Of a stretch of 58,132 nt of DNA, positions 20,075 through 29,164 are shown in pieces. Source of the stretch: a bacterium 1XD8-76 (GTDB lineage: Bacteria > Bacillota > Clostridia > Lachnospirales > Lachnospiraceae); the NCBI GenBank assembly GCA_003611955.1, contig RAZE01000023.1, positions 1-58,132 of the forward strand, given 5' to 3'. The notes under the pieces were generated by a model that saw only the letters and a list, made by a program, of their open reading frames with translations, did no database searches and was not told where the DNA came from. Positions within the stretch are counted from its first letter, which is position 1, and the number at the start of each line of letters is the position of its first letter. The position numbers were made by a program, and so were the translations under genes.

Positions 20075-20866
20075 TTATTGCACTGTCAAGTCTTCCACAT
20101 ATTTGCTTGAAACATACCCCTCGCCGCCGTCTTCCAGTTTAATGCGGTACCAGGCGTCATCCACCAGTTCGTAATACTCGTAAGTCTCACCCTGCTTCGC
20201 CACCATCAACACCTCGGACTCCTCCGTGGTGGGGGCATTGCGGACATTGACATTGGAAAGGATCTGGAGCCGGCCCTGTGTTTCCTCACCACCATCGCCG
20301 TCTTCCCCCTGGGTCTCTTCCTGCTCCGTGTTCTCATCGGGCCTCTCGTAGCGGGATGTGCTGTTTCTCCTCCAGAAAATAAAGCCTGTCGCCAGGGCGA
20401 CCACCAGCACGACAATACCCAGTATGATCGTTAGCGCTTTCATTTTGGAATCGCCATACTCTTCCTCATCGTCCTCGTAATCCTCTTCATAGTATTCGGG
20501 CTCTTCCACCGGCGCCTGCCTGCGCCTCACAGGTTCTTCCATCCCCGGCCTCCTGTAGTCCTCCGGGTTTCTCCGCTCCTGTCTTTCTGCCTCCGGGCGT
20601 TTTACGATCGCCTGCTTTGCCTCCAGCAAAATGCCCTGTTCTATCTGATCAAAGGGAATATCCACCGTCTTTTGCTGACTGATCGGAATCTCTTCCTCAT
20701 CCGGAGCAAACTCCACCTGCGTTCCGCACTTATGGCAAAACCTCTCCCCTTCCCGAAGTTCCGCTTCGCAGTTGGAGCAAAACATCGGCTGGCCCACTCT
20801 CTGTCCGCACTTCACACAAAACGTATCCGTGTCCAGTAATACTGCTCCGCATTTTCTGCATTTCAT
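20075..20866 (-). CDS. Zinc-ribbon membrane protein with C-terminal SH3 domain (263 aa)
   Basis: Two zinc ribbons stand at the N-terminus (CRKCGAVLL...CVKCGQ and CSNCEAEL...CHKCGT, residues 3-48). An acidic linker (residues 95-140) leads to a membrane helix (residues about 146-166, IILGIVVLVVALATGFIF). The rest is outside, with an acidic/Glu spacer and a bacterial SH3 domain (NVNVRNAPTTEESEV...GYVSSKYV). SH3b domains bind cell-wall peptides, so it may sense or anchor to the wall. Its partner is unknown. Confidence 0.8.
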   Translation of the reverse strand: MKCRKCGAVLLDTDTFCVKCGQRVGQPMFCSNCEAELREGERFCHKCGTQVEFAPDEEEIPISQQKTVDIPFDQIEQGILLEAKQAIVKRPEAERQERRNPEDYRRPGMEEPVRRRQAPVEEPEYYEEDYEDDEEEYGDSKMKALTIILGIVVLVVALATGFIFWRRNSTSRYERPDENTEQEETQGEDGDGGEETQGRLQILSNVNVRNAPTTEESEVLMVAKQGETYEYYELVDDAWYRIKLEDGGEGYVSSKYVEDLTVQ

Positions 20867-20967
20867 TATTCTGTCTCCCTATTATCTGTTCCAGTTTGAA
20901 TATACGATATCTTTCCTCTCACTATCCCCCATTATACCTTTGCCCCCGCTTTATATCAACGAAAAAA

Positions 20968-21885
20968 TTATTTTTCTCTCCATTGCTTCATATTTTCATC
21001 CGCCCAGACTACCATATTCCTGCCAAACTTTTTGGCGTCGTACAGCATGGCATCCGCCAGTTTTAAATAGAATTCATAGGAGTTTTCCGTCTGTGGAACC
21101 AAAGTAACGCCTCCCACACTGACCGTGACCCATTCGGACACGGACGGATCCTGCCGAATATGAAGATTCTCCACGGCCTCCCGTATCTTTTTCAGGTGTT
21201 TAAACGCTTTTTCCGAACTATCCCCCATCAGAAATGCCACAAACTCCTCGCCGCCGTAACGGGCAAAAAAATCGGTGCTGCGCTTGAGGTGCGAAGACAC
21301 TTCTCTCGCCACCGCCGCGATAACCTTATCCCCCGCAGGATGTCCGAATGTATCATTATATACTTTAAAACAGTCGATATCAAACATGCAGATAGAGAAC
21401 GGAACCTGCAGCCGGACAGCCTCATTCCACTTTAAGATGCTGTACTGGTCATGTCTTCTTCTGTTTGCGACGCCGGTCAGCTGATCTGTCTGCGACTGAT
21501 ATTCCACCTGTTTACGATAGTTGTACAGCTTGACATGGGTATTGACCCTCGCCTTCACGATCAGATGATTAAAGGGTTTGACAATATAATCGACTGCTCC
21601 CAGTATGAGGCCGTGCTGTTCGCTCTCCACATCGGAAAGACTGGTGATCAAAATAACCGGAATGCTCTGGGTGATGATCTCCTCCTGCAGTTTCTTTAAC
21701 AGCGTAAATCCATCCATCCCAGGCATGACTACATCCAGCAGAATCAGCGAAAAGTTCGCTTTGCTGGCCTGGCGCAATCCCTCCTCCGCCGTCTGGGCAA
21801 TCGTGATCTCGTACTCATCATCCAGTATATCTTTTAAATGGGCCGCCTGCATCGGGCTGTCGTCAACGATCAGTATTTTTTCCAT
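20968..21885 (-). CDS. Response regulator with GGDEF diguanylate cyclase domain (305 aa)
   Basis: The receiver domain (residues 1-120) has the acidic pocket DD (8-9), the phospho-acceptor Asp in LILLDVVMPGMDG and the Lys of VKPFN. The C-terminal GGDEF domain reads RYGGEEF and has an upstream RxxD inhibitory site (RSTD), so it should make c-di-GMP and be product-inhibited. The start at 21,885 sits after GAGAG; an upstream GTG would add three residues. No histidine kinase is adjacent. It divides the glycolytic cluster and has no evident link to it. Confidence 0.92.
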   Translation of the reverse strand: MEKILIVDDSPMQAAHLKDILDDEYEITIAQTAEEGLRQASKANFSLILLDVVMPGMDGFTLLKKLQEEIITQSIPVILITSLSDVESEQHGLILGAVDYIVKPFNHLIVKARVNTHVKLYNYRKQVEYQSQTDQLTGVANRRRHDQYSILKWNEAVRLQVPFSICMFDIDCFKVYNDTFGHPAGDKVIAAVAREVSSHLKRSTDFFARYGGEEFVAFLMGDSSEKAFKHLKKIREAVENLHIRQDPSVSEWVTVSVGGVTLVPQTENSYEFYLKLADAMLYDAKKFGRNMVVWADENMKQWREK

Positions 21886-22007
21886 AACTCTCACTTATCC
21901 ATCTTTCTTTTGCCTTGCGCATTTAATATTTTGTTCTTACCATACTATGATATATGTTTATGATGTTTCAGTCAACCAAAAAGACTAATTACTTCTTCTC
22001 TCATTTG

Positions 22008-22050
22008 AAAACACTATATGCAACGCCGCATCCGCCGCATATAGTGTTTT
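22008..22050 (-). terminator. 14-bp hairpin downstream of tpiA
   Basis: AAAACACTATATGC and GCATATAGTGTTTT pair perfectly around a 15-base loop, with T runs at both ends. It lies about 110 bases after the tpiA stop and before the diguanylate cyclase gene, so it probably ends the tpiA transcript. Nothing else is recognised between 21,886 and 22,161 except the hairpin at 22,134. Confidence 0.65.
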
Positions 22051-22133
22051 TATCTTTACCTGTTATTCAATTGGTTTCCCACCGGGAAATTTACGGGAAA
22101 CTTCTCAATCCACTCTGTGTATCGAGAAGTAGC

Positions 22134-22161
22134 GCATAATTTCTTTTTGAGGAAATTATGC
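22134..22161 (-). repeat. Hairpin directly after the tpiA stop
   Basis: GCATAATTTC and GAAATTATGC pair over 10 bp around an eight-base loop, beginning at the base after the stop codon. No T run follows, so it is more likely a 3' stabilising or processing hairpin than a terminator. Confidence 0.5.
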
Positions 22162-22908
22162 TTAATAGTTCACGATCTTCCCAAAATCTGCTTTCAGAGA
22201 TGCGCCGCCGACAAGTCCGCCGTCGATATCCGGCTGTGCGAACAGCTCCGCCGCGTTGCCCGCGTTCACGGAACCACCGTACTGGATGCGAACTGCTTCC
22301 GCGGTCGCTTCGTCATAAATCTCTGCGATGCAGTCACGGATGCCCTTGCAGACTTCCTCCGCCTGCTCGGTCGTAGCTGTCTTACCTGTGCCGATAGCCC
22401 AGATAGGCTCATAAGCGATAACCATCTCCTTCACCTGGTCTGCCGTAACGCCGACAAGATCGGATTTGATCTGGAAACGGATCCAGTCCATGGTAACGCC
22501 CATCTCTCTCTGCTCTAAGGATTCGCCACAGCAGAGGATCGGTGTAAGGCCTGCCTCGAAAGCCTTTTTCACTTTCTTGTTCAACAGCGCGTCATCCTCC
22601 TTGAAGTAGTCACGTCTCTCGGAGTGGCCGATGATAACGTATTTTACGCCTGCATCCACCAGCATGGCAGCGGAGATCTCACCTGTGTAAGCGCCCTTCT
22701 CCTCAAAATACATATTCTCAGCGCCGACCTCAACGTTCGTGCCCTTAACGGCTTCCACCACCGGAACAATATCCACTGCAGGTACACAGTAGACAACATC
22801 CACGCTGTCGGATTTTACCAGATCCTTCAATTCCTCACAGAGCGCAACCGCCTGGGAGGGCGTCATGTTCATTTTCCAGTTTCCGGCTACAATTTTTCTT
22901 CTTGCCAT
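22162..22908 (-). CDS. tpiA: Triosephosphate isomerase
   Basis: The 248-residue TIM barrel interconverts dihydroxyacetone phosphate and glyceraldehyde 3-phosphate. The catalytic Lys is in GNWKMN (residue about 11), His in IIGHSERR and Glu in [14 protein letters not shown]; the phosphate loop is [10 protein letters not shown]. The start at 22,908 is chosen because AAGGAG precedes it; an alternative is six codons upstream. It sits between pgk (with a DUF3592 gene in between) and the diguanylate cyclase gene on the same strand. Confidence 0.97.
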   Translation of the reverse strand: MARRKIVAGNWKMNMTPSQAVALCEELKDLVKSDSVDVVYCVPAVDIVPVVEAVKGTNVEVGAENMYFEEKGAYTGEISAAMLVDAGVKYVIIGHSERRDYFKEDDALLNKKVKKAFEAGLTPILCCGESLEQREMGVTMDWIRFQIKSDLVGVTADQVKEMVIAYEPIWAIGTGKTATTEQAEEVCKGIRDCIAEIYDEATAEAVRIQYGGSVNAGNAAELFAQPDIDGGLVGGASLKADFGKIVNY

Positions 22909-22977
22909 TTCTTTTTTCTCCTTCAAATTAGATTGATATCGATTTACATCTGTTTGTTGTTATTCCGCTGACAGCCA

Positions 22978-23541
22978 TTATAGCCGTGTGCCGCCGACGC
23001 CCTGTGCCGCGTTCCTGGCATTGATCTCCTCCGTCCACTTCTTGTCTTTCTTGTTACTCACCAGAAGTACAATGCCGACGATCAGCAGAACCGCGCCGAT
23101 CACACCAAGTACCGTGCCGACGGCAACGCCGCCTGTGGTAGCAGTGGAAAGTATTACTTCCATACCTTCCATCATCAGGTCAGGTGCAATGGGAACATAA
23201 TCCGCATCGTTCATCCTGTATGGATCATAGCATACTTCGACTTCGCTGCCCACACCATAGTTATCGCTCACTACCATCATAGTGAAGTAATACCAGGATT
23301 CATCCTCCTCGGAGTAGAACTCGATCGTAGCCATGCTTTCGCTGTCAATATCCGTGATCTCACCGTACGTGGTCACGCCCGTCTGTCTGGCATCCTCGAT
23401 CTGCTGTTCCACTTCCGCCATCGCACTATCCAGCTCACCGTTCACCGCTCCGAAAAGCCCGCCTACTGCAAGGCCGATCACCAGAAAGATCGTGCCGATA
23501 ATAACCAAAATAATACCGCCTATCTTTTTTCCCTTACTCAT
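22978..23541 (-). CDS. DUF3592-like two-helix membrane protein (187 aa)
   Basis: Membrane helices stand at residues 7-30 ([21 protein letters not shown]) and 138-163 ([21 protein letters not shown]). Between them an extracytoplasmic beta-rich domain of about 90 residues has [10 protein letters not shown] and [12 protein letters not shown], as in DUF3592 proteins. The function of the family is unknown. It lies between pgk and tpiA, 21 bases after pgk, so it is probably co-transcribed with the glycolytic genes. Confidence 0.75.
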   Translation of the reverse strand: MSKGKKIGGIILVIIGTIFLVIGLAVGGLFGAVNGELDSAMAEVEQQIEDARQTGVTTYGEITDIDSESMATIEFYSEEDESWYYFTMMVVSDNYGVGSEVEVCYDPYRMNDADYVPIAPDLMMEGMEVILSTATTGGVAVGTVLGVIGAVLLIVGIVLLVSNKKDKKWTEEINARNAAQGVGGTRL

Positions 23542-23562
23542 AATACATTTTCTCCTTTTTCG

Positions 23563-24789
23563 TTATACCCGATCATCTGCCGCTGCCACGCCGGGAAGTT
23601 CTTTGCCCTCTAAGAATTCAAGGGAAGCGCCGCCGCCTGTGGAAATATGGCTCATCTTGTCTGCAAAGCCAAGCTGGTTCACTGCCGCTGCGGAATCGCC
23701 GCCGCCGATGATCGTGGTAGCATCCGTGTCAGCGAGAGCCTGTGCAACCGCCATCGTGCCTTTTGCGAGAACAGGATTTTCAAATACGCCCATAGGACCG
23801 TTCCATACAACCGTCTTTGCTGATTTTACAGCGTCAGCATAGAGCTTTGCTGTCTCCGTTCCGATATCCAGTCCCATCTTGTCTGCGGGAATCTCATTGG
23901 AGGGAACAACTTCCACTGCGATCTCAGCATCGATAGGATTCGGGAAATCTGCCGCAATCGTCGTATCCACAGGAAGCAGAAGCTTTTTGCCCTTCTCCTC
24001 TGCCTTTGCCATCATCTCTTTGCAGTAGTCCAGCTTCTCTTCGTCTACCAGAGAAGTACCGATCTCATAGCCTTTCGCCTTCAGGAAGGTGTAAGCCATG
24101 CCGCCGCCGATGATCAGGGTATCGCATTTTTCCAGCAGGTTGTTGATCACATTCAGCTTATCCGCAACTTTTGCGCCGCCCAGGATCGCCACGAAAGGTC
24201 TCACCGGATTTTCCACCGCGTTGCCAAGGAAGTCGATCTCTTTCTGCATCAGATATCCAACTGCGTTCTCGCCGCCTTTTTCCTTGATGAACTTTGTAAC
24301 GCCTTCCACGGATGCGTGTGCCCTGTGGGAAGAACCGAATGCGTCGCATACATACAGGTCAGCCAGATCAGCCAGCTCTTTGCTGAACTCCTCGCCGTTC
24401 TTTGTCTCTTCTTTGCCGCGGAAACGGGTATTCTGCAGAAGGACTACATCGCCCTCGTTCATCGCTTCCACTGCCTTCGTCGCAGCTTCACCTGTCACAT
24501 TGTAATCGGAGACAAAGTTTACTTCCTTGCCAAGCTTCTCGGAAAGCCTCTTAGCCACGGGAGCCAGAGATTCGCCTTCGTTGGGGCCGTTCTTTACTTT
24601 GCCGAGGTGGGAGCACAGGATCACCTTGCCGCCGTCAGCGATCAGTTTGTTGATTGTGGGAAGCGCTGCCACGATACGCGTCTCATCTGTGATCACGCCG
24701 TCCTTCAAAGGTACGTTAAAGTCGCATCTTACCAGGACGCGTTTTCCCTTTACATTGATATCATCTACGGATTTCTTATTTAAACCCAT
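23563..24789 (-). CDS. pgk: Phosphoglycerate kinase
   Basis: The 408-residue enzyme makes ATP from 1,3-bisphosphoglycerate. N-terminal [13 protein letters not shown], the substrate motif [21 protein letters not shown], the nucleotide-site loop GGAKVADKL and the hinge WNGPMGVFE with [10 protein letters not shown] are all present. AGGAGG precedes the start. A 255-base spacer with direct repeats and the gap terminator separates it from gap. Confidence 0.97.
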   Translation of the reverse strand: MGLNKKSVDDINVKGKRVLVRCDFNVPLKDGVITDETRIVAALPTINKLIADGGKVILCSHLGKVKNGPNEGESLAPVAKRLSEKLGKEVNFVSDYNVTGEAATKAVEAMNEGDVVLLQNTRFRGKEETKNGEEFSKELADLADLYVCDAFGSSHRAHASVEGVTKFIKEKGGENAVGYLMQKEIDFLGNAVENPVRPFVAILGGAKVADKLNVINNLLEKCDTLIIGGGMAYTFLKAKGYEIGTSLVDEEKLDYCKEMMAKAEEKGKKLLLPVDTTIAADFPNPIDAEIAVEVVPSNEIPADKMGLDIGTETAKLYADAVKSAKTVVWNGPMGVFENPVLAKGTMAVAQALADTDATTIIGGGDSAAAVNQLGFADKMSHISTGGGASLEFLEGKELPGVAAADDRV

Positions 24790-24807
24790 TTTTCAAATTC
24801 CTCCTAT

Positions 24808-24969
24808 TTCAGTTCCGCATTCGCCCGTCCTGTACACAATACCCGAGGACAGATTTCCAGCTGCTTTGCATCTGTAAATCGTCCTGTGCACTGTCCTGGG
24901 CTCCTGCTGTTTTTTCAGTTCCGCATTCGCCCGTCCTGGGCTCCTGCTGTTTTTAGTTCCGCATTTGCG
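24808..24969. repeat. Direct-repeat cluster between gap and pgk
   Basis: A 25-bp unit that includes AGTTCCGCATTCGCCCGTCC occurs at 24,808 and 24,914, and a shorter version at about 24,955; a second 22-bp unit (GTCCTGGGCTCCTGCTGT plus T run) occurs at 24,893 and 24,933. The array has no coding frame. It could be the result of slippage duplications in the pgk leader. Confidence 0.85.
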
Positions 24970-24982
24970 GATCCATGATAAA

Positions 24983-25009
24983 AGGTCCGGCCCTTAGTGG
25001 ACCGGACCT
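24983..25009 (-). terminator. gap terminator
   Basis: An 11-bp GC-rich stem (AGGTCCGGTCC with GGGCCGGACCT in the RNA) around a five-base loop is followed by TTTTATC, 35 bases after the gap stop. Confidence 0.9.
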
Positions 25010-25044
25010 CATAGTCTCTTACATTAACCTGATTTTACTTCTGA

Positions 25045-26073
25045 TTAACCTAACTCAGCAAAGTACTTGATTGTACGAACCATCTGGCTTGTGTAGGAGT
25101 TCTCGTTGTCATACCAGGAAACAACTTCTACCTGTGTCTTGCCATCCGGAAGAGGGCTAACCATTGTCTGAGTAGCATCAAACAGGGAACCGAATCTCAT
25201 GCCGACAACGTCGGAGGAAACGATCTCGTCTGTGTTGTAGCCGAAGGACTCGTTAGCTGCTGCCTTCATAGCTGCGTTTACTTCGTCCTTCGTCACAGCT
25301 TTGTTGACAACTGCGAACAGAAGTGTGGAAGAACCTGTCGGGGTCGGAACACGCTGTGCCGCACCGATCAGTTTGCCGGACAGTTCAGGGATAACAAGGC
25401 CGATAGCCTTAGCTGCGCCTGTGGAGTTGGGAACGATGTTGATAGCGCCTGCACGGCTTCTTCTCTTATCGCCTTTTCTCTGAGGGCCGTCAAGAATCAT
25501 CTGGTCGCCTGTATAAGCATGGATCGTGCACATAATACCGGACTCAATGGGAGCAAGGTCGTTCAGAGCCTTTGCCATCGGAGCCAGGCAGTTTGTTGTA
25601 CAGGAAGCTGCGGAAATGATGGTATCTTCTTTTGTCAGTGTGTCATGGTTTACATTGAAAACGATGGTAGGAAGGTCGTTTCCTGCAGGAGCAGAAATAA
25701 CAACTTTCTTAGCGCCGGCATTGATGTGTGCCTGAGCTTTTGCTTTGGAGGTGTAGAAACCGGAGCACTCTAAAACTACGTCTACGCCCAGCTCGCCCCA
25801 AGGACAATTGTTTGCATCGGGCTCTTTGTAAATCTTGATTGTCTGGCCTTTCACTGTGATCGTGCCTGCTTCGTCATCAGCTGATACCTGATCTTCTTCG
25901 CCGACAGCAACATATCTGCCCTGAGAAGAATCATACTTTAACAAGTGTGCCAGCATGGAAGGTGTTGTCAGATCGTTGATCGCTACAACTTCATAACCTT
26001 CCGCACCAAACATCTGTCTGAATGCAAGACGACCGATACGGCCAAAACCATTGATTGCTACTTTTACTGCCAT
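25045..26073 (-). CDS. gap: Glyceraldehyde-3-phosphate dehydrogenase, type I
   Basis: The 342-residue enzyme oxidises glyceraldehyde 3-phosphate with NAD+. The Rossmann start [15 protein letters not shown], the active-site Cys in [12 protein letters not shown], the His in [11 protein letters not shown] and the C-terminal [13 protein letters not shown] are conserved. AGGAGG precedes the start. It has its own promoter and terminator, so it is transcribed alone ahead of pgk, which begins a new transcript or reads through. Confidence 0.98.
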   Translation of the reverse strand: MAVKVAINGFGRIGRLAFRQMFGAEGYEVVAINDLTTPSMLAHLLKYDSSQGRYVAVGEEDQVSADDEAGTITVKGQTIKIYKEPDANNCPWGELGVDVVLECSGFYTSKAKAQAHINAGAKKVVISAPAGNDLPTIVFNVNHDTLTKEDTIISAASCTTNCLAPMAKALNDLAPIESGIMCTIHAYTGDQMILDGPQRKGDKRRSRAGAINIVPNSTGAAKAIGLVIPELSGKLIGAAQRVPTPTGSSTLLFAVVNKAVTKDEVNAAMKAAANESFGYNTDEIVSSDVVGMRFGSLFDATQTMVSPLPDGKTQVEVVSWYDNENSYTSQMVRTIKYFAELG

Positions 26074-26164
26074 TTTTTAGTCCCTCCTAAAAAAATTTAT
26101 ATTTTTCTGACAGTCTGTCCCCCTCATGCCGGAGTCTGTCTGTCAAAATTTTGTCAACACTAAT

Positions 26165-26193
26165 ATTCTACCCAATATGCTTTTAAAATTCAA
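26165..26193 (-). promoter_or_regulatory. Promoter of gap
   Basis: TTGAAT (26,188-26,193) and TAGAAT (26,165-26,170) are 17 bases apart on the - strand. The leader would be about 85 bases and includes the palindrome CAAAATTTTG, a possible operator. The rest of 26,194-26,278 shows nothing I recognise. Confidence 0.65.
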
Positions 26194-26278
26194 GATGTAA
26201 ATACCATATTTTTCGTATTTTTAGGAAATTTTTAGTTATTCCATTTCGGCATTTTTCGCGGGCAGTCCGGATAATGTT

Positions 26279-26418
26279 TTACGCTTTGGAAACGCCGATC
26301 AGGGAGATCCCCTTCGCCTTTCCGCCGTTCATCTGCCCGATCAGCTCTTTCGCGGTGGCATCTCCTTCAAAAGCCCGCCGGCTTTCGCGCCGAGGGATGT
26401 CAAATCCTCCGGTTTCAT
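26279..26418 (-). pseudogene. Small gene with one-base frameshift (about 46 aa if repaired)
   Basis: A start at 26,418 after AAGAGAAAACGAAT gives MKPEDLTSLGAKAGGL, then a stop; the other frame gives FEGDATAKELIGQMNGG and ends GISLIGVSKA at 26,279. The two join if one T is added to a run of four T near the centre. The coding look of both halves suggests a real small protein inactivated by, or mis-sequenced in, a T run. I do not recognise the family. Confidence 0.55.
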
Positions 26419-26455
26419 ATTCGTTTTCTCTTCCTATTATATAATAACCCGTTTA

Positions 26456-27274
26456 CTACAGCTTCTTCATCAGAGCTATTCTGCCGTTATAAACCGTATA
26501 ATACTGAAAACCACAGGATTTTAACAGTTCTTCCGCTTTATCGAAGTCCGAAGCCACCTCCCCGACTCTGTGAGCGTCAGAGCCCACTGTGATCAGTTCT
26601 CCGCCCAGTTCATGATAGCGCATAAGCACATCACGGCTCGGATTCATCTCCTTCATCCCCTTCCGGATTCCGGCTGTGTTCAGCTCTAGTGCTTTCTCCC
26701 GATCGATCAGATAGGAAAGTATCCTGTCAATGATGTCCTTATATTTCGCGTACTCGTATTGTCTGTCCATCCTTTTGCAGTAGCGGATGATGTAGTCCAG
26801 GTGACCAAGGCAGTCAAAATTGCCAAAAACTTTGATATCCCGGAAAGTCTCCTCCAGGTACTCCCGCAGCGCCGCTTCCTCCTCTCTCCCCTCAAAATAT
26901 TCCGGATAGTACGGGTCCTTTCCTCCGCAGAGATGGACGGAAGCGATCACAAAATCGTATTCGTGCTCCTTGACAAAGCGCACATTCTCCCTGGCAGTGT
27001 GAGGCTGCATGCCGATCTCCAGTCCGAACAGCAGCTCGATCTGATCCTCATACTTCTTTTTCAGACTGAGCAGCTCATAGAGATAAGAATCCGCATTCAG
27101 CTCAAACATGTCACTCTGTTCTTTCCCCAGAGGCCTGAAGTCAAAATCCACATGTTCCGTGAAGCACATCGCCTCAAGCCCCGCAGCGATGCCGTTTTTC
27201 ACCATCTCCTCCATCGGGGCGTCGCTATCCCCGGAGTGATGGGAGTGTAAATGATAGTCTGCTCTGATTGACAT
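26456..27274 (-). CDS. PHP-domain phosphatase, histidinol-phosphatase-like
   Basis: The 272-residue PHP protein has DYHLHSHHSGD at the N-terminus, CFTEHVDFDF, GLEIGMQPHTA, VIASVHLCGG, GHLDYIIRY and GSDAHRVGEV: the His/Asp ligands of the trinuclear metal site. The size and spacing match HisJ/HisK-type histidinol phosphatases, but no his operon is adjacent, so the substrate may be another phosphate ester. It is the last clearly core gene before the accessory region. Confidence 0.85.
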   Translation of the reverse strand: MSIRADYHLHSHHSGDSDAPMEEMVKNGIAAGLEAMCFTEHVDFDFRPLGKEQSDMFELNADSYLYELLSLKKKYEDQIELLFGLEIGMQPHTARENVRFVKEHEYDFVIASVHLCGGKDPYYPEYFEGREEEAALREYLEETFRDIKVFGNFDCLGHLDYIIRYCKRMDRQYEYAKYKDIIDRILSYLIDREKALELNTAGIRKGMKEMNPSRDVLMRYHELGGELITVGSDAHRVGEVASDFDKAEELLKSCGFQYYTVYNGRIALMKKL

Positions 27275-27442
27275 AGTGGTCTCCTTTTTTGTTTGATATA
27301 TTTTTTATATTTGAATTCCACAATACAGGTTTCGGATAAATGATCACTTTTTCCCATAATACCGGAAAAGATATCCTGGATTTTATCTTAGCATTTCTTT
27401 TTTTGTTTTACAATATTTTCCGGCAGATAAAGCACTTTCGAT

Positions 27443-28111
27443 TTATTTAATTCCCCAAATACCAACTTGCATATTGGAAAGCCATAAAATCTCAACCGCT
27501 TGAAATTCACAATTACGCATTTGTTCCAGATTCTCTGATAATGAAATCGGAAAATAATCTTTTTTATACCGATTTATGTGCTTTTGGCATTCCTCAAAAC
27601 TTTTCCCTTGTTTCATTTGGTATTTTTTCCACTTTTCCAAATAAACATATTTTCCTAAGTTGGTAAATGGCGCAAAGTTTTCAAAACTAATAAATACACC
27701 ATTATCTTTTAATGCTTCATAACATTTTTTCAAAGCTATCCTGCGTTCATCTATACGCAAATAGTGATTTACCTGTATAGCTGTAATAACATCAAATTCA
27801 TCCATATAAACCAGCTCTTGAACATCACAAACACAAAATTCTGCATTATGATTCTGAAAACGTGCTTTTGCTATCCCTATCATTTCCTCCGAAGAATCAC
27901 AAAAAACAAATTTTTCAATGTCTATATTCTCAAATGCAACACTTCCCATTTTTCCTGTTCCACAACCTATATCAAGCCATTTTACCGCATTATGATTAAA
28001 AATTTTTACTAATTCTATAACTTGTTCATAGAATAGCTCGTAAAATGGCAAGGTCTGTGTGATCTTTCTATCATAGCCATTTGACCTAAATGCAGATTTA
28101 TTATCATTCAT
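27443..28111 (-). CDS. Class I SAM-dependent methyltransferase (222 aa)
   Basis: SAM-binding motif I (WLDIGCGTGKMG, about residue 43), motif II (FVFCDSSEEMIGIA) and the acidic VCDVQELVYMDEFDVI segment give the Rossmann methyltransferase fold. The C-terminal half is charged and helical. The substrate cannot be read. Its codons are visibly AT-richer than gap or pgk, which suggests horizontal acquisition. It is followed, after 51 bases, by the CAT-like gene, so it may be part of a small resistance or modification cassette. Confidence 0.85.
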   Translation of the reverse strand: MNDNKSAFRSNGYDRKITQTLPFYELFYEQVIELVKIFNHNAVKWLDIGCGTGKMGSVAFENIDIEKFVFCDSSEEMIGIAKARFQNHNAEFCVCDVQELVYMDEFDVITAIQVNHYLRIDERRIALKKCYEALKDNGVFISFENFAPFTNLGKYVYLEKWKKYQMKQGKSFEECQKHINRYKKDYFPISLSENLEQMRNCEFQAVEILWLSNMQVGIWGIK

Positions 28112-28162
28112 AGGTTATCACCATTTAATTATTATATGTTTTGCCCCTTAACTGCTCATCAC

Positions 28163-28783
28163 TTACTCGAAATGATCAAGATAATCCTGCAATAAATTCG
28201 CCAACTTCCCGATATGCACACCGTCAACAAAAGAATGATGTACTTGTACGGAAAACGGAAGCATAACTTTTTCATCACGGATAAAATATTTCCCCCAGTC
28301 TATCATCAGAGCAGTGTTGTCCTTTTTCCCGGATTCCGTATGTGAAATATGGGTAAATGAAACCCAAGGAAAGGAAGAAAACTGGTAAATGTCATTCCCC
28401 ATAGGCGCGGTAAAATATTCTTTTTGTTCCCTTACGGTATTGGCAGCAAGTGAAACATATTCCTCTATGGTGTCCTGCATTTCCACATTGACTACCTTGA
28501 AAAGCTCGCTGCCGTTATCAAGGTAGGTAAATGATGTGTTGATTTTGTCATAGATAACCGGCTTTCCCTCCCAAAAACGACAACGAAATTCCTCAATCTC
28601 ATTAGCGCACTTTGTCACGGCGAATACAAAAGAAAATGTAAAGGAATAGCCCCGTTCTCTGATTCTCCGCAAAAAATTGGTAATATCCAGTTCAAAGGTT
28701 ACACCATACTGTGGCTGCACACTGTTTCTGAAAATCTGACAGTGCATAGCCCGACTCCATGTTGCTGAATCAATTTCTCTCAT
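28163..28783 (-). CDS. Chloramphenicol acetyltransferase-like protein (206 aa)
   Basis: The length and layout match the CAT family: an N-terminal (MREIDSATWSRAMHCQIF) segment, SFTFSFVFAVTKCANEI, FPWVSFTHISH and the catalytic motif QVHHSFVDGVHIG, where the second His acts as base. It would acetylate a small hydroxylated antibiotic; the first His-His is conserved, so it is likely active. Homologues include xenobiotic acetyltransferases that do not confer resistance. It is probably part of the accessory region's older cargo. Confidence 0.8.
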   Translation of the reverse strand: MREIDSATWSRAMHCQIFRNSVQPQYGVTFELDITNFLRRIRERGYSFTFSFVFAVTKCANEIEEFRCRFWEGKPVIYDKINTSFTYLDNGSELFKVVNVEMQDTIEEYVSLAANTVREQKEYFTAPMGNDIYQFSSFPWVSFTHISHTESGKKDNTALMIDWGKYFIRDEKVMLPFSVQVHHSFVDGVHIGKLANLLQDYLDHFE

Positions 28784-29164
28784 AGAATATTCCTCCTGCC
28801 GTAATATGGGTAAATGTGTGTTCTTTATCTTCTCACATTTTCTCTGCTGTTATTATATCTCCATAATTGTATGATGTCAATATGTTGTATGATGTCTATG
28901 AACATAAATTCGTATTAAACAGCATCCAATAAAAGCAAACATTAGCATGATAGCGATATAGTCTGCCATAAAAAAGAATTCCAGGCAGCCTGTTCCAAAA
29001 GGCAGATGCAGCCCATTTTCTTACCCGGAATGCACCAGGTGACTATAAATTACACGAAATGACCATAAAGTTTATAACATCACCACCGCCTTCACATTCC
29101 AAGGCCGGTGCCCTGGTTTTCTTTCATTTTTTATTGGCAGCTATTTCTATTACTTTTTTAATCC
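28784..29164. other. Non-coding gap between CAT-like gene and FtsX remnant
   Basis: No gene or RNA is recognised. It is AT-rich near the CAT-like start. From about 29,082 a weak hairpin (CACCGCCTT...AAGGCCGGTG) followed by TTTTCTTTCATTTTTTATT could end transcription on either strand. Confidence 0.4.
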
